A DNA stretch of 64,000 nt from Clostridia bacterium (GTDB taxonomy: Bacteria; Bacillota; Clostridia; UBA1212): assembly GCA_017461545.1 (NCBI GenBank), contig JAFTXP010000003.1, positions 62,001 to 126,000 of the forward strand. The letters are read 5' to 3'. Of this stretch, positions 45,331 through 53,882 are shown one piece after another. A model generated the notes under the pieces. The model worked only from the letters and a program-made list of their open reading frames with translations. It was not told the DNA's origin and searched no databases. The stretch's first letter is position 1, and each line of letters begins with the position of its first letter. The translations under genes were made by a program, and so were the position numbers.

Positions 45331-45822
45331 TTAATTTCCGTCATCTCTGTCCGATACAGTTAAAATGCAGAAAACGGAAATTCCCAAACCCTGACCGAAC
45401 GCTGTCAGGCCTTCGCCTGTCGTTGCGGTAATGCCTATGTCGCTTTTTTTCACAGAGAGAAGTTCTGCGATTTTTTCCTTCATCTCATCGATTTTCGGAG
45501 ACATCTTGGGAACAAGACATTCGATTGTGATCGAAAGATGATTTATTTTATACGGGGTCTGTGCAAGGTCATCGAGCGCAACTTTGAGGTACGCCGATGA
45601 ATCGATAATTCCGCTTTTGCAGATATCGTCTGCGACTTTTCCTAAAATGTTTCTTCCTGTAATTCCGGAAACAGCATTTGTGATTGCATGCAATACCACG
45701 TCACCGTCGCTGTTTGCGCGAAGTCCGCATTGTCCGGGGAATTCAACTCCGCCCAATATAAGCGGTTTTGCTGTCTCTTTATCAAATGCGTGTGAATCCT
45801 GACCGATAGAACATTTGACCAT
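45331..45822 (-). CDS. ispF: IspF-like 2-C-methyl-D-erythritol 2,4-cyclodiphosphate synthase, divergent
   Basis: A 163-residue homologue of IspF, which cyclises CDP-methylerythritol 2-phosphate in isoprenoid synthesis. Zinc ligands are kept as GQDSHAF (Asp and His, about 7-12) and the histidine in SDGDVVLHAI (about 43). However, the usual D-T-D-P-x-x-K-G-A-D-S segment is replaced by a sequence around KVADDICKSG-IIDSS, and the C-terminal motif reads ATTGEGLTAFGQGLG instead of TTTEKLGFTGRGEG. The ATG at 45822 has GGAGG. It follows dut by 16 bases. Activity should not be assumed. Confidence 0.75.
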   Translation of the reverse strand: MVKCSIGQDSHAFDKETAKPLILGGVEFPGQCGLRANSDGDVVLHAITNAVSGITGRNILGKVADDICKSGIIDSSAYLKVALDDLAQTPYKINHLSITIECLVPKMSPKIDEMKEKIAELLSVKKSDIGITATTGEGLTAFGQGLGISVFCILTVSDRDDGN

Positions 45823-45838
45823 TTGTATTTCCTCCGTA

Positions 45839-46291
45839 TCAGTTGCTGCCTGTGTGACCGAAGCCGCCGCCTCTGTTTTCTCCGATAGCAGAAACGTCAT
45901 CTACAACATCAAATTCCATCATAGGAACGCTTTGAAGAACGAACTGTGCGACTCTGTCACCTTTTGCTATTTCAAAACTTTCAGTAGCAGATGTATTTGT
46001 GAGTATGATGCCAATCTCGTCTCTGTATCCTGCGTCAATTGTGCCGGGAGCGTTTGCAACTCTGATGGGAGTCTTAAAAGACATGCCTGAGCGCGGTCTC
46101 ACCTGTATTTCATATCCTACCGGAATAGCAACTTTAAGTCCTGTAGGAATTATTTTTGTTTCGTTGGGGGCAAGAGTTATGTCGATTGCGGCACGCACGT
46201 CCATTCCTGCATCACCCGGTTTTGCATAGAAGGGAAGTGATGTACCCTCGCGGCAAATTTCAATAGCTACTTTAACTTTTTCCTGACTCAT
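45839..46291 (-). CDS. dut: dUTP diphosphatase
   Basis: A 150-residue trimeric dUTPase removing dUTP and supplying dUMP. All five motifs are visible: KPGDAGMDVRA, PRSGMS, GTIDAGYRDEIG, GDRVAQFVLQ and RGGGFGHTG near the C terminus. The start codon is one base after the stop of the upstream U32-like gene, and GAAAGG lies inside that gene, so it is co-translated. Confidence 0.95.
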   Translation of the reverse strand: MSQEKVKVAIEICREGTSLPFYAKPGDAGMDVRAAIDITLAPNETKIIPTGLKVAIPVGYEIQVRPRSGMSFKTPIRVANAPGTIDAGYRDEIGIILTNTSATESFEIAKGDRVAQFVLQSVPMMEFDVVDDVSAIGENRGGGFGHTGSN

Positions 46292-46292
46292 T

Positions 46293-47105
46293 TTAATTTT
46301 CCTGCCTTTCTTTGCGATTAGAAATTCTTAAATTTAATAAATCTTTTTCGTTTAAAACATTATATCTTAAAATACAATTACCCAAAAGGTGTTTTTTTGC
46401 ATATTCTTCAGCTATTTCAATGTTTTTTGCGGACAGCACAATATTTTGGCAATCGTGCGGCAAGCCGATAACGGGAAATTTATTTTCTGCATTGTCGGTC
46501 AATGAATATCCTGTCATGCCGTTCTTCCCGCATCTGACGCAGTGATATTTCGGGTTATCTGTTATGAAGCAATGCTCGCTCCTCATTACTATTATTTTGC
46601 CGCCGCAAATTATTTCCGGGAGCATTGTGCCGTTTTGAAGCTTGCAAACGGAGTTTGCAAGCTTGATTTGTTCAGACGCTTCCGGCTCGGGTGAAACGGT
46701 GACGCTTTTAAGACCGGAAGCGTTCCAGTATGCGGCGCTTTCACTGTTAAAAACGTTTAGACTGTAGTCGCCGTATACGAATTTATCCGATACGCCGTGT
46801 GCCTGAAACAGCCCGGACAGGAATGCTAAATCGCCTATGTTTTGAATCATGAAGCCGTCCGCTGTTTTGCACACGGTGTTGAAATTCTTTTCAAAATGAT
46901 TTCTTGCGTTGCCTTTATTTATATACGGCAGCACCGCTGCCTTTTCGCATTCAATCTCTTTTATAGCAGATAATGCCTCTCTGTCTGTAAATGACTGATA
47001 TGGCAGATAAACACGGAAAATTCCGTCAAGCGCAGCTTTTAATTTTTCGTATTTTACGGATGTTAATATATCCGGATTGTAAAAATATACTGATTTCAAA
47101 ACCAT
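46293..47105 (-). CDS. C-terminal half of a long U32 peptidase, split off by one stop codon
   Basis: A 270-residue protein resembling the second TIM-like region of long (~800-residue) U32 proteins, including CVRCGKNGM, NKFPVIGLPHDCQNIVLSA and LRYNV segments. It begins with ATG directly after the TAA of the preceding U32 gene and in the same reading frame: 540 + 270 codons would make the usual long protein. AAAGGAG lies nine bases before its ATG, so it may be made separately by coupling. Either a nonsense mutation or a stable split explains this. Confidence 0.75.
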   Translation of the reverse strand: MVLKSVYFYNPDILTSVKYEKLKAALDGIFRVYLPYQSFTDREALSAIKEIECEKAAVLPYINKGNARNHFEKNFNTVCKTADGFMIQNIGDLAFLSGLFQAHGVSDKFVYGDYSLNVFNSESAAYWNASGLKSVTVSPEPEASEQIKLANSVCKLQNGTMLPEIICGGKIIVMRSEHCFITDNPKYHCVRCGKNGMTGYSLTDNAENKFPVIGLPHDCQNIVLSAKNIEIAEEYAKKHLLGNCILRYNVLNEKDLLNLRISNRKERQEN

Positions 47106-48728
47106 TTATCTGCGCTCCTTTCGTATGTCTGAAAGGCTTTGTACTGCTTTTCTGCGAAGTTCTTTTATGACCGAAAACGGAACAAAACTTTTTCCGTCGG
47201 TTAATACATTTACGGAGACCATTTTGTACGGAGTTCCGCCGAGTTCTGACAGTTTTTTTGTTATATCGTCTGCCGCGATTCCTTTTTCTGAAAAATCACA
47301 TAACAGATTGCTCTCTGCCGTGACTTTGTTTCCGTCGCAGTCACTCAATGTGAGAATACAATTTTTGCCGCTGAATAAATATATTTCGGCAGAGACGGAA
47401 ACTTTCCTGAGTTCAGTATTGGGAGCATAGTATTTACTGTATTTTTTCATGAGGTCAGCATCATAGTTTTTGTAAAACTTAAGCCCTTCTCTGAAAACGG
47501 GAGGCTTGCCTGCTATGGTGAGTTCCTTTTTATTGCCTTTCTGTGTGATCACATTTACAACGCCGCCGAAATCTCCGGCGCCTTCAAAGGTAATACCGTC
47601 ACCCTGGCTGAGACAGTCTGTAAAGAGAGAAACTTCCGCTTTATAGATACTTACCGGACCTTTTACTTTTTGTATTGGGGAGAGCAGTTTGCCTGCCAAA
47701 AGTCCCTGATGGCCGGGTTTGTTTGCGGTTATACTGTCAAGGGTCATTTTTGAGAGCTGATGTCCGCTTGTAAAGCCGCCGCGGGAAAAGATTACGGAAA
47801 GTTCTTCGATATCTTTTTCCGTGAAAATTTCCGCATGAGCTGATGTGCCGTTTCCTATTGAAATAACAGCATTTTTGTACTTTTCGGTAACTATTGCGGT
47901 GTACTCCGGGGATTTGAGACGTCCTTCGATTTTCAATGAATCAACGCCTGTTTTTATAAGTTCTTCAAGATATGTCAGGCTGCATAAATCGGCAGGGCTC
48001 ATACGCGGAGAAAAAATTTGCGACGCATTATAGAATTTATTATTTTTTTTGTCTGAATTATCAAAACTATCAGGAACATTCAGCTTATAATTAAGCCTGC
48101 AAGGCTGTGAGCAAGTTCCTCTGTTACCGCTTCTGCCTGTTAAGAATCGGCTCATCATACATTGCCCGGAGTAGGAAATGCAGAGTGCACCGTGGCAAAA
48201 AACTTCAGTTTCCATTATGTGCGCATCGCAGATTTCTGAAATTTCCTTTAATGAAAGTTCGCGTGCAAGAACAGCGCGGGTGAATCCCATATCATGCAGG
48301 ACTTTAAGCCCATCATTGTTATAAACTGTCATCTGTGTACTTGCGTGGAGCTGCGCTTTTATCTTTCCGACAAGTTTTTGTGCTACACCGATATCCTGTA
48401 TAATAAAAGCATCGACACCCAAACGGTCCGCCTCAAGAGCCATTGTGACGGCATCATCTATTTCAGAGTCGGAAACTAATGTGTTTAAAGTTATATATAC
48501 TTTGACGCCCCGTATGTGGGCATAAGAGATACACTCTGCCAATGTTTCAAAAGTGAAATTATCGGCAGAGATCCTTGCGTTGTATTTCGGTAATCCTGTG
48601 TAAACAGCGTCGGCACCTGCTTGTATGGCTGCTTTAAATGAGTCAATGCTGCCGGCAGGCGAAAGAATTTCGGGTAATTTGATTTTATTTAAATATGTCT
48701 GCGGTGACATTTTAAAATTGTTATGCAT
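47106..48728 (-). CDS. U32-family peptidase-like protein (RlhA/YhbU family), N-terminal part
   Basis: A 540-residue protein. The U32 domain (1-~290) has PEILSPAGS at the start and the cysteine cluster CHGALCISYSGQCMMSRFLTG...GTCSQPCR (about 184-220), which in the family binds iron-sulfur. SLKIEGRLKSPEYTA follows, then a DUF3656-like region (~370-530). Members act in tRNA or rRNA hydroxylation rather than as proven proteases. It ends in TAA one codon before an in-frame ATG. The start overlaps the zapA stop by one base. Confidence 0.87.
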   Translation of the reverse strand: MHNNFKMSPQTYLNKIKLPEILSPAGSIDSFKAAIQAGADAVYTGLPKYNARISADNFTFETLAECISYAHIRGVKVYITLNTLVSDSEIDDAVTMALEADRLGVDAFIIQDIGVAQKLVGKIKAQLHASTQMTVYNNDGLKVLHDMGFTRAVLARELSLKEISEICDAHIMETEVFCHGALCISYSGQCMMSRFLTGRSGNRGTCSQPCRLNYKLNVPDSFDNSDKKNNKFYNASQIFSPRMSPADLCSLTYLEELIKTGVDSLKIEGRLKSPEYTAIVTEKYKNAVISIGNGTSAHAEIFTEKDIEELSVIFSRGGFTSGHQLSKMTLDSITANKPGHQGLLAGKLLSPIQKVKGPVSIYKAEVSLFTDCLSQGDGITFEGAGDFGGVVNVITQKGNKKELTIAGKPPVFREGLKFYKNYDADLMKKYSKYYAPNTELRKVSVSAEIYLFSGKNCILTLSDCDGNKVTAESNLLCDFSEKGIAADDITKKLSELGGTPYKMVSVNVLTDGKSFVPFSVIKELRRKAVQSLSDIRKERR

Positions 48729-49087
48729 TATCTGTGTTCGAGAATGTGAACTCTTTTTTTGAGTTCTTCATTTTGTCTCAAAAGAGCTGTGAATTGCTCC
48801 TGCAAGTCCTGATAATCGGCTTTGAGACGGTCATATTCTTCCATCATTCTGGTAGTGTCGTTTGTCAAAGAATTAAAGCTCTGCTGAGCTTTGAAGAGTT
48901 CGTCTGTAACTGCAATACCTGCCATAACGGTAGCCGTCTGCTCTCCAAGCTGAATTCCGTTTGTAGAGGCTGAGGCGATTTTACTGTTAAGATAGTGGAC
49001 GACTTTATTTATGTATTCGTCATTCTCGTCATGAAGAAGGGTATAATTTTTTTTGTTTACTGTTACGGTTATTTTTTTCTTTTCCAT
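48728..49087 (-). CDS. zapA: Cell division protein ZapA
   Basis: A 119-residue FtsZ-ring-stabilising protein. Residues 1-85 match ZapA (KITVTVNKKNYTLLHDENDEYINKVVHYLNSKI as separate strands and helix), followed by a coiled-coil (about 75-117). The ATG at 49087 has GGAGG seven bases upstream. It precedes the U32 gene with a one-base overlap, a gene order common in Clostridia and Bacillus relatives. Confidence 0.88.
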   Translation of the reverse strand: MEKKKITVTVNKKNYTLLHDENDEYINKVVHYLNSKIASASTNGIQLGEQTATVMAGIAVTDELFKAQQSFNSLTNDTTRMMEEYDRLKADYQDLQEQFTALLRQNEELKKRVHILEHR

Positions 49088-49183
49088 TTTGACCTCCGCG
49101 TGGCACAATCTGCAAAACACAATAAAATTATAATGTAGATAATATAACAGAATTTCATGCATTTGTAAAATAAAGTAAAAGAA

Positions 49184-49218
49184 CCGGCAGCTCCCAAGTT
49201 TGGTATAGGAGCTGCCGG
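49184..49218 (-). terminator. Hairpin downstream of the repeat lipoprotein
   Basis: CCGGCAGCTCC (49184-49194) pairs with GGAGCTGCCGG (49208-49218). On the minus strand it is followed by TTCTTTTACTTTATTTT, a T-rich tail. Confidence 0.8.
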
Positions 49219-49230
49219 CATATTATCGTT

Positions 49231-49776
49231 TTATCTTGTCATGTTTGTAACTGTGTTGTTATTTTCTTGTTCAGGGAGTAAATGACTGGCATTATGCTGA
49301 TCATTTTCACCGGAAATGAAGTCGTTAGAAACTTCTCCGCTGCCTCTTGTAACATCACCTACGGCATCACCGACACCTCTTGTAACATCACCTACGGCAT
49401 CACCGGCACCTCTTGTAACATCACCTACAGCATCGCCGACACCTCTTGCGGCATCACCTACAGCATCACCGGCGCCTCTTGTAACATCGCCTACGGCATC
49501 GCCGACACCTCTTGCAGTATCACCTACGGCATCACCGGCATCATCTGCAGCGTCTCCTAAATCATCACTGATTCTATCAGTAGTGTCAGGATTGTTATTG
49601 TCAGTAACCGTAGGATTATCTGTCTGCAGATTGCCTGTTGCAGTCGGGCTGCCGGTGGCATTGTTATCGTCGGGCGAGTTTTTTACTTTTCCGTCGTTCC
49701 CACCGCACGCGGCAAATGTCAGAAGCATAAAACATAAAGCTGATAAAACGGCACTTCGTTTAATCCATTTGCTCAT
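49231..49776 (-). CDS. Lipoprotein with 11-residue GDAVGDVTRGA repeats
   Basis: A 181-residue lipoprotein of unknown function. The signal peptide ends at lipobox TFAAC (Cys about 24). A Thr/Asn/Asp-rich linker leads to about seven repeats of G-D-A-V-G-D-V-T-R-G-A with A/V and D variants (about 75-145), an amphipathic pattern. The 33-bp DNA repeat could expand or contract. The ATG at 49776 is preferred (GGAGG at good spacing) over 49782. A GTGCGA/TCGCAC stem lies in the leader. Confidence 0.75.
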   Translation of the reverse strand: MSKWIKRSAVLSALCFMLLTFAACGGNDGKVKNSPDDNNATGSPTATGNLQTDNPTVTDNNNPDTTDRISDDLGDAADDAGDAVGDTARGVGDAVGDVTRGAGDAVGDAARGVGDAVGDVTRGAGDAVGDVTRGVGDAVGDVTRGSGEVSNDFISGENDQHNASHLLPEQENNNTVTNMTR

Positions 49777-49962
49777 TTGCATATCCTCCGTGCGACAAAT
49801 CGCACCGCAAAATAAAGAAGTGTCATTATTCTGACTTCGGAATGTTTACAGTGCAAAAATGCCGCATATTCTTCGTTAAAGTAGTGAAAAGCAGCACATG
49901 AGATTTTCACAGAAATATTATTGGTGCTAAAACGAAAATATATGATGTCAATAAATAACAAA

Positions 49963-49991
49963 TTGATATTGTGCTGCTCATGGAGTATAAT
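49963..49991 (+). promoter_or_regulatory. Promoter of polC
   Basis: TTGATA (49963-49968), 17-bp spacer and a perfect TATAAT (49986-49991). Transcription from about 49998 starts after the ATG at 49980, so translation must start later, at 50028. Confidence 0.7.
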
Positions 49992-50027
49992 ATTTTAACT
50001 AAAAAGCATGCGGAAACGGTGGATAAA

Positions 50028-53000
50028 ATGAATCTTCAAGGTATGGAAAATTTTAAAATTGAAAAGGTGGATATTGACCCTGACAAGAAGATATTTGTCG
50101 TTGAAATGTTCAGCGAAAAGTTTCCTATGTATAATGATTTATTTAAAATAAAAGAACAATTATGTGATACTCTCAAATGCAATAATATAAAAATTACTTG
50201 CAGATGCGGGCAACCGTTTGATGATATAGCGTCAAATTCTGCCCGCCTTAAAATATTATGGGCGAGTATTTTGCAGTATTTACAGCTCGAGCGTGTCAGC
50301 GCCTGGGCGCTGCTTAAAAACAGCACGCTTAACTATTCGGACGGAACATTTTATATTATTTCAGAAAAACATACAAAGTGTGCTTTGGAGGCATTGCGTG
50401 CAGATGCTTTCATTGACAGTTATATTTATGCCACATGGCAGATTCATCGCAGTATTGTCTTTGAGGAAAAGCAGACAGATAAAAAGCGCAGTGAAAAAGA
50501 ATCAGATGATTACGAATGCGTAACCGTTGACTTTTCATTGGACGAGTATAATAAAGTCGTTTCAAACAGAAAAGCTACCGGAACAAAAGATTATTCGGGC
50601 GGTTACGACAAAGTTTACGGCGGCTCGGGTTCACGTCCTGTCAGACGAAGCGAAGAGTACAAGGGCAGAGGCTCGGGTAAAAAAAGAAGACTTACTCCCG
50701 CAGAGGGCGAGGAGCTTCCGAAAGATTCACACGGCCGTGAGATTATAATGGGCGGTCAGATCGACGAGAAGATTGTAAAAATGCAGGACATTACTGCGGA
50801 TTCCGGTTACGTTGCCGTAAAGGGACGCGTTTTCAAAACCGAATACAAAGAGCTTTCGAGCGGTTCGTACATAGCTAATATCTGCATGACGGATGAGCTA
50901 TATTCTATAACGATAAAATTCTTCTTTGACCCGGAGGATCTGGATTTTGTAAAGAAAAGATTCAAAGACGGAAAATGCTTCATTGTCTACGGCGATGCAA
51001 ATGATGACAGATTTGCGCATGAGATAGTAATAAGAGCCAAGAGTATTGTCGAATACAAGCCGGAAGTGAGAATGGACAACGCAGAGGTTAAGCGTGTCGA
51101 ACTTCATCTGCACACAAATATGAGTGCGCAGGACGGACTTACGCGCCCTAAAGAACTGGTGGCAACTCTTGACCGCTGGGGGCATACTGCAGTTGCAATT
51201 ACCGACCACGGAGTTGTACAGGCGTACCCCGATATGTTCAATTCGGTTAAATTCAGCAAAAGCAATTTAAAGCTTCTTTACGGAATAGAATGTTACTTAA
51301 CCGACCAGCCCGGAGAGGTTACAAAAGAAGAGGCAAAAAATATTCCGAGATGGCACTGCATTATACTTGTTAAAAACCTTGTAGGACTTAAAAATCTGTA
51401 CAAGCTCATATCAAAATCTAACTTGAATTATTACTATAAACGTCCTCTCATGCCTCGTTTTGAAATTGAATCAATGCGCGAAGGTCTGATTATAGGTAGC
51501 GCATGTTCGGAGGGAGAACTGTACGATGCTATAATAAGCGGCGAGAGCGAAGAAAGACTTTTGGAGATGGCGTCGTTTTACGATTATCTTGAAATTCAGC
51601 CGATTGACAACAACCAGTATCTGCTCAGACAGGGCAGGGTTGCAAGTTCATGGGAGCTTCGTGAAATAAATAAGAGAATTGTAGAGCTCGGAGACCGCTT
51701 AGGAAAGATGACTGTTGCAACAGGCGACGTTCACTTTTTAAATCCTGAGGATGCCCTCTACAGAAACGTTATGCAGAGCGCCATGGGCTTTGATGATGCA
51801 GATATGCAGCCTCCGCTGTATCTGAAAACCACCGAGGAAATGCTCCGTGAGTTTGAATACTTAGGCGATAGGGCTTATGAGGTCGTTGTCGAAAATACAA
51901 ATAAAATTGCAGACATGATAGAGAAAATCCGACCTGTGCCGGACGGCTTCTTCCCTCCCGTCATCGAAGGCTCTGACGACAAAATCAGACAGAGTTCGTA
52001 TGACAAGGTAAAAGAAATTTACGGCGACAGAGTTCCGGACTTTGTTATGGAAAGACTTAACAGAGAGCTTGATGCGATTATCGGAAACGGATATTCAATC
52101 ATGTACCTTACTGCAAAAGAACTTGTTGCGGAATCTGCACGAAACGGATACACGGTAGGTTCGCGAGGTTCGGTAGGATCATCACTTGCGGCGTTCATGT
52201 CAGGCATTACAGAGGTTAACTCACTTCCGCCGCATTACAGATGTCCGAAGTGTTTTTACAATGAGTTCTTCTTAAACCAGGAGTATGAGAGCGGTTGCGA
52301 GCTGCCTCATAAGGATTGTCCCGAGTGCGGTACGCCGCTTGTGCGTGACGGATTTGACATACCGTTTGAAACATTCCTCGGCTTTGACGGAGATAAGGTT
52401 CCGGATATTGACCTTAACTTTGCATCTGATGACCAGCCTAATGCTCACAGATATACCGCCGTGCTTTTCGGAGAGGATTACGTGTTCCGCGCAGGTACTA
52501 TTTCAGGTCTTGCTGAGAAAAACGCGAGAGGATATGTTCTTAAATACCTTGAAAGGAAAGGTATGCAGGCGTCGGAGGCGGAGATAAACCGCTTGGCAAG
52601 CGGATTTACAGGCGTAAGAAAAACCACGGGTCAGCACCCGGGCGGCATCATGGTTATACCGAAAGACCACGATATATATGACTTTACCCCGATACAGCAC
52701 CCTGCGGACAAGACTGATTCCGACACAATAACGACGCACTTCGATTATCACTTTTTGCATGATAATATTTTGAAGCTCGACATACTCGGACACGATGGTC
52801 CTGCGATGCTCAAATATTTGGGTGACTTTACAGGTGTAGATACTACGGCGGTTGACATTGCAGATGAAAAGGTTCTTTCGCTTTTCAGCTCCGCTGAGGC
52901 TCTCAATATGGATCCGAGAGAGCTGAGGATAAATATTGAGTTCGGCACGCTCGGTATTCCCGAATTCGGAACAGGCTTTGCCATGGGCATGCTTAAGGAT

Positions 53001-53840
53001 ACAATGCCCACGACTGTTTCGGAACTTGTAAGAATTGCCGGACTTTCACACGGTACGGATGTTTGGCTCGGAAATGCTCAGGACCTTATAAAGAGCGGCA
53101 CCTGTACGCTTTCACAGGCGATATGCTGTCGTGACGATATCATGTTGTTCCTCATAAAGATGGGTATGGATAAGAAGCAGTCTTTTGTGATTATGGAGCA
53201 GGTTCGTAAAGGCAAAGGTTTAAAACCGGAACAGATAGAGGATATGATGGAACACGACGTTCCCGACTGGTACATAGAGTCGTGTAAAAAAATAAAATAC
53301 ATGTTCCCGAAGGCTCACGCTGTTGCATACGTTGTGCTTTCGCTCAGAATTGCGTGGTTTAAAGTGTATTACCCTGTTGCATATTACTGCACAAGATTTA
53401 CTCTTAAGGTCGATGAATTCGATGCGGAGAATATGATTCACGGTGTTGATAAGGCATTTATGAAGATGACCGAGATGAAAAAGATGGGCAATGCTCTGAC
53501 CGATAAGGACGACAGGCAGCTAATTATATATGAGCAGCTTATGGAGCTGTACGCAAGGGGCGTCGAATTTTTGCCTGTTGATTTATATAAATCGGATGGG
53601 GTTGTATTCCGCCCCGAAGACGGAAAAATCCGTCCGCCGTTCAGTTCACTCCAAGGTGTAGGCGCAAACGCCGCGCAGGGAATAGTCGATGCGAGGAACG
53701 ACGGCAAGGGCGAATTTATTTCAATAGAGGATTTGCGCGCAAGAGCAGGGCTCAATAAAGCGGTTATTGAAACATTGAAGAACGAAGGATGTCTTGACGG
53801 TATGCCGGAGGATGACAGACTTTCGCTGTTTGATATGTGA
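50028..53840 (+). CDS. polC: PolC-type DNA polymerase III alpha subunit lacking the exonuclease domain
   Basis: A 1270-residue replicase with PolC order: N-terminal domain, OB domain, PHP domain, zinc finger (CPKC...CPECG, about 745-775), palm with PDIDLNF (Asp793 and Asp795) and the GxGxN-type helix-hairpin-helix at the end. Canonical PolC (~1430 residues) has a 3'-5' exonuclease of ~170-200 residues inserted in PHP. Here PHP runs straight from YGIECYLTD (418-426) to WHCIILVKN (442-450) with no exonuclease. PHP metal residues look complete: HLH (360-362), ITDH, GIE, WH, Cys493 and GDVH (566-569). The ATG at 50028 follows GGTGG. Confidence 0.93.
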   Translation: MNLQGMENFKIEKVDIDPDKKIFVVEMFSEKFPMYNDLFKIKEQLCDTLKCNNIKITCRCGQPFDDIASNSARLKILWASILQYLQLERVSAWALLKNSTLNYSDGTFYIISEKHTKCALEALRADAFIDSYIYATWQIHRSIVFEEKQTDKKRSEKESDDYECVTVDFSLDEYNKVVSNRKATGTKDYSGGYDKVYGGSGSRPVRRSEEYKGRGSGKKRRLTPAEGEELPKDSHGREIIMGGQIDEKIVKMQDITADSGYVAVKGRVFKTEYKELSSGSYIANICMTDELYSITIKFFFDPEDLDFVKKRFKDGKCFIVYGDANDDRFAHEIVIRAKSIVEYKPEVRMDNAEVKRVELHLHTNMSAQDGLTRPKELVATLDRWGHTAVAITDHGVVQAYPDMFNSVKFSKSNLKLLYGIECYLTDQPGEVTKEEAKNIPRWHCIILVKNLVGLKNLYKLISKSNLNYYYKRPLMPRFEIESMREGLIIGSACSEGELYDAIISGESEERLLEMASFYDYLEIQPIDNNQYLLRQGRVASSWELREINKRIVELGDRLGKMTVATGDVHFLNPEDALYRNVMQSAMGFDDADMQPPLYLKTTEEMLREFEYLGDRAYEVVVENTNKIADMIEKIRPVPDGFFPPVIEGSDDKIRQSSYDKVKEIYGDRVPDFVMERLNRELDAIIGNGYSIMYLTAKELVAESARNGYTVGSRGSVGSSLAAFMSGITEVNSLPPHYRCPKCFYNEFFLNQEYESGCELPHKDCPECGTPLVRDGFDIPFETFLGFDGDKVPDIDLNFASDDQPNAHRYTAVLFGEDYVFRAGTISGLAEKNARGYVLKYLERKGMQASEAEINRLASGFTGVRKTTGQHPGGIMVIPKDHDIYDFTPIQHPADKTDSDTITTHFDYHFLHDNILKLDILGHDGPAMLKYLGDFTGVDTTAVDIADEKVLSLFSSAEALNMDPRELRINIEFGTLGIPEFGTGFAMGMLKDTMPTTVSELVRIAGLSHGTDVWLGNAQDLIKSGTCTLSQAICCRDDIMLFLIKMGMDKKQSFVIMEQVRKGKGLKPEQIEDMMEHDVPDWYIESCKKIKYMFPKAHAVAYVVLSLRIAWFKVYYPVAYYCTRFTLKVDEFDAENMIHGVDKAFMKMTEMKKMGNALTDKDDRQLIIYEQLMELYARGVEFLPVDLYKSDGVVFRPEDGKIRPPFSSLQGVGANAAQGIVDARNDGKGEFISIEDLRARAGLNKAVIETLKNEGCLDGMPEDDRLSLFDM

Positions 53841-53882
53841 TTGATATGTAAAGTATAAACTTGGTTTAAAGGAGTATTTCAT

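Noticed and set aside
49282-49834. Plus-strand frames opposite the repeat lipoprotein
   Set aside because: They are mirror images of the 33-bp repeats. The minus-strand gene has a signal peptide and ribosome site.
49971-50027. Longer polC start (GTG 49971 or ATG 49980)
   Set aside because: The TATAAT box lies inside this stretch with a good -35, so the mRNA would begin after these codons, and they have no ribosome site.
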